In this document: in pieces, positions 43,453 to 45,107 of the stretch | Layout: every line of letters starts with the position of its first letter | How positions within the stretch are numbered: the first letter of the stretch is position 1 | DNA from: Candidatus Zixiibacteriota bacterium | GTDB lineage: Bacteria; Zixibacteria; MSB-5A5; GN15; FEB-12 | DNA: 45,107 nt | Direction of reading: 5' to 3' | Assembly: GCA_020346225.1 (NCBI GenBank) | Contig: CP070777.1 | Location: 1,614,789-1,659,895, forward strand | The notes under the pieces: model-generated | Database searches by the model: none | Told to the model about the DNA's origin: nothing | What the model saw: the letters and a program-made list of their open reading frames with translations, nothing else | Made by a program: the position numbers and the translations under genes

Positions 43453-44910
43453 GTGCGCCCCACTCTTCGGTTTTTGACCGACGAACTCATCGAGAAAATC
43501 ATCACCGAGGCCCGCCTTCTGCTGGGCAACCTCGGGGTGGAACTGCCCAACGACGAGGCCTTGGCTTTGCTCGGTGACCACGGCGCCAGGGTCGACCTCA
43601 AGTCACGCCACGTCTGGATGACCGACGACCTCATTGACAAAGCCCTGTCATCGGCGCCGCCATCGGTTATACTCTACAGCTCATCCGGCCAGACACCGGT
43701 CAGATTAGAGAACTACACCGTCAATTTCACCCCCGGCTCGACCGCCATCAACATCCTCGACGAGACCACCGGGAAACCCCGCCGCCCGAACACCTCGGAC
43801 TATGTCGCCTTCGCCAGACTCATGAACGGTATGACCCACATTGCCACCCAATCGACAGCCTTGATTGCCACCGACGTTCCCGAGAAAGTCTCCGACAGCT
43901 ACCGCCTTTACCTGAGCTTGCTTTATTGCGAGAAGCCGATTATTACCGGGGCCTTCAGCATCGAAGCCTTCGAGATTATGAAAGACCTGCAGCTGGCTGT
44001 GCGCGGTTCCGAAAAGAACCTGGCCGATAAACCGCTCACGATGTTCTCCTGCTGCCCCACCTCGCCGCTGAGGTGGAGCAAAACCACTTCGCAGAACGTC
44101 ATCGACTGTGCCCGATACTCGATTCCGGTCGAGTTCATCGCCATGCCGCTGTCCGGCTTCATCGCGCCGGTTACTATCGTCGGTTCGCTTATCCAGCATA
44201 CCGCCGAAACCCTGAGCGGTGTCGTCCTGAGCCAGGTGGCCAGACCGGGCGCGCCGGTGGTCTACGGCGGCTCGCCCGCTGTATTCGACATTCGTTACGA
44301 AACCACGCCGATGGGCGACATCGGAACCATGATGACCGACTGTGCCTACAACGAAATCGGCAAACACTTGAACCTGCCCACGCAGGCCTATATCGGCTTG
44401 AGCGACGCCAAGCTTCTTGACGCCCAGGCCGGGCTGGAAAGCTCCATGGGGGCCACCCTGGCCGCTCTGTCCGGCATCAACTGCGTCGCCGGTCCCGGTA
44501 TGCTCGACTTCGAAAGTTGTTTCAGCCTCGAAAAGCTGGTAATAGACAATGAAATCTGCGGTATGACTTATCGCATGATCGAGGGTATCGAACCGAAAGA
44601 TGATTTCCCGGCGCAGCCCCTGTTCGAGGAGCTGATAAAGGAGCAACATCTCCTGATAGCCGATCACACCCGGCGCTGGCTGAAAAGCGAGGTGCACATG
44701 CCGGGACCGGCTATTGACCGCGCCCAGCGCTCCCGCTGGCAGCAGGAAGGCGGCCTGACACTCGCCCGGCGGGCCCGCAGAGAGATGGAGAAAGTACTTG
44801 CCGGGGCCCGGTCGGCGGTGCTCCCGGAAGAGACCGGGTCCGAACTCACCCGTCTCATGCAGGGCGCGGCCCGGCGGCACGGTATGGAGAAACTCCCCGA
44901 CCTTCCATGA
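43453..44910 (+). CDS. MttB-family corrinoid methyltransferase, non-pyrrolysine
   Basis: A 485-residue protein of the trimethylamine methyltransferase (MttB) superfamily. The GTG at 43453 has GGAGG 8 bases upstream, and family members start RPxLxxLS/T; an ATG at 43438 has no such site. Blocks seen: RFLTDELIEKIITEARLLLG, AFARLMNGMTHIATQSTALI, and the C-terminal AQAGLESSMGATLAALSGIN with VAGPGMLDFE. No in-frame amber codon exists, so it belongs to the non-pyrrolysine members, some of which demethylate glycine betaine or other quaternary amines and pass the methyl group to a corrinoid protein. The substrate here is unknown. A partial gene overlaps its stop in ATGA. Confidence 0.9.
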   Translation: MRPTLRFLTDELIEKIITEARLLLGNLGVELPNDEALALLGDHGARVDLKSRHVWMTDDLIDKALSSAPPSVILYSSSGQTPVRLENYTVNFTPGSTAINILDETTGKPRRPNTSDYVAFARLMNGMTHIATQSTALIATDVPEKVSDSYRLYLSLLYCEKPIITGAFSIEAFEIMKDLQLAVRGSEKNLADKPLTMFSCCPTSPLRWSKTTSQNVIDCARYSIPVEFIAMPLSGFIAPVTIVGSLIQHTAETLSGVVLSQVARPGAPVVYGGSPAVFDIRYETTPMGDIGTMMTDCAYNEIGKHLNLPTQAYIGLSDAKLLDAQAGLESSMGATLAALSGINCVAGPGMLDFESCFSLEKLVIDNEICGMTYRMIEGIEPKDDFPAQPLFEELIKEQHLLIADHTRRWLKSEVHMPGPAIDRAQRSRWQQEGGLTLARRARREMEKVLAGARSAVLPEETGSELTRLMQGAARRHGMEKLPDLP

Positions 44911-45107
44911 AGCGAACCGTTCTGGACATACCGGTGGCCGGACTGGTTCCTACAGCGGACGCCGTCCTGGCGGCCCAGGGCATTCCGGCCGGACCCCGCC
45001 CACCGCAAAGAACCGTCCGGCTGGTTGAAGACGCTATAGAGATGCTGACTATGCTGGCCGCGCCGCGGAGTGTCTTCATGGAAATCACCAGGCGTGATTT
45101 TGGAGCC
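44907..45107 (+). CDS. Partial gene coupled to the MttB-family gene
   Basis: A frame starting at an ATG that overlaps the methyltransferase stop (ATGA, 44907-44910) stays open to the window edge, giving 67 residues: MKRTVLDIPVAGLVPTADAV, then Pro/Arg-rich and a helical part with VRLVEDAIEMLTML. It is coupled in translation to the upstream gene, so it probably works with it. Genes beside MttB-family enzymes often encode corrinoid proteins or corrinoid-reactivating factors (such as methionine-synthase activation-domain proteins); nothing visible here decides among them. Confidence 0.6.
   Translation, partial: MKRTVLDIPVAGLVPTADAVLAAQGIPAGPRPPQRTVRLVEDAIEMLTMLAAPRSVFMEITRRDFGA

Noticed and set aside
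43453-44910. Pyrrolysine-containing trimethylamine methyltransferase
   Set aside because: The frame has no internal amber codon.

Overview
The window looks like chromosome from an uncultured Gram-negative bacterium of the FCB group (Zixibacteria-like lineages would fit; this is inference). The clues are a secreted protein ending in a type IX/FlgD-like tail (NQNYPNPFNPSTT), a type VI secretion sheath and tube of the Bacteroidetes-like class, many lipoproteins and signal peptides, and high GC by eye. No rRNA, tRNA, CRISPR array, transposase or phage gene was recognised.

Left flank (1-7635). A truncated beta-helix lipoprotein on the minus strand is followed, on the plus strand, by a signalling operon. 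It holds a 1446-residue membrane histidine kinase with several PAS and two GAF domains, two Rcp1-like single-domain response regulators, and a third regulator whose C-terminus looks like a histidine-kinase dimerisation domain without its histidine.

Centre (7600-38275). About 30 kb is one minus-strand type VI secretion (T6SS) locus, read right to left. First come a membrane Ser/Thr kinase with a PEGA-like tail, envelope proteins (a TPR-like membrane protein, two tandem paralogues, a type IX-like secreted protein), then a cargo module: PAAR spike, zinc metalloprotease with a peptidoglycan-binding domain, HEAT-repeat lipoprotein, DUF1795 (Eag-like) chaperone, a protein sharing the PAAR tail module, a beta-propeller protein and a zinc-dependent phospholipase C. 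A good promoter then precedes the core: ClpV in two genes, TssB, TssC, Hcp/TssD, VgrG, TssE, TssF, TssG (with an N-terminal PASTA-like domain), TssK, a DotU-like protein, a transmembrane GTPase in the place of TssM, and a small exported protein. An intrinsic terminator closes the unit. TssJ, TssA and a canonical TssM are not seen, nor did I recognise any of the TssN/O/P/Q/R set of Bacteroidetes systems. The locus therefore looks like a hybrid or new T6SS subtype with its own envelope anchor.

Upstream of the kinase (37571-38300) lies an untranslated region with a near-consensus promoter, about 460 bases of GC-rich sequence, an intrinsic terminator with a possible competing anti-terminator helix, and a second promoter. 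It could be a stand-alone RNA or an attenuated leader of the T6SS locus.

Right flank (38319-45107). A flavin-reductase-like protein faces a two-gene exported peptidase operon (C69 dipeptidase, then a C1B-like cysteine protease). Then, on the plus strand, come a reductive-dehalogenase-like iron-sulfur protein with three N-terminal membrane helices, a non-pyrrolysine MttB-family methyltransferase and the start of an overlapping gene, together suggesting corrinoid-dependent methyl or redox chemistry.
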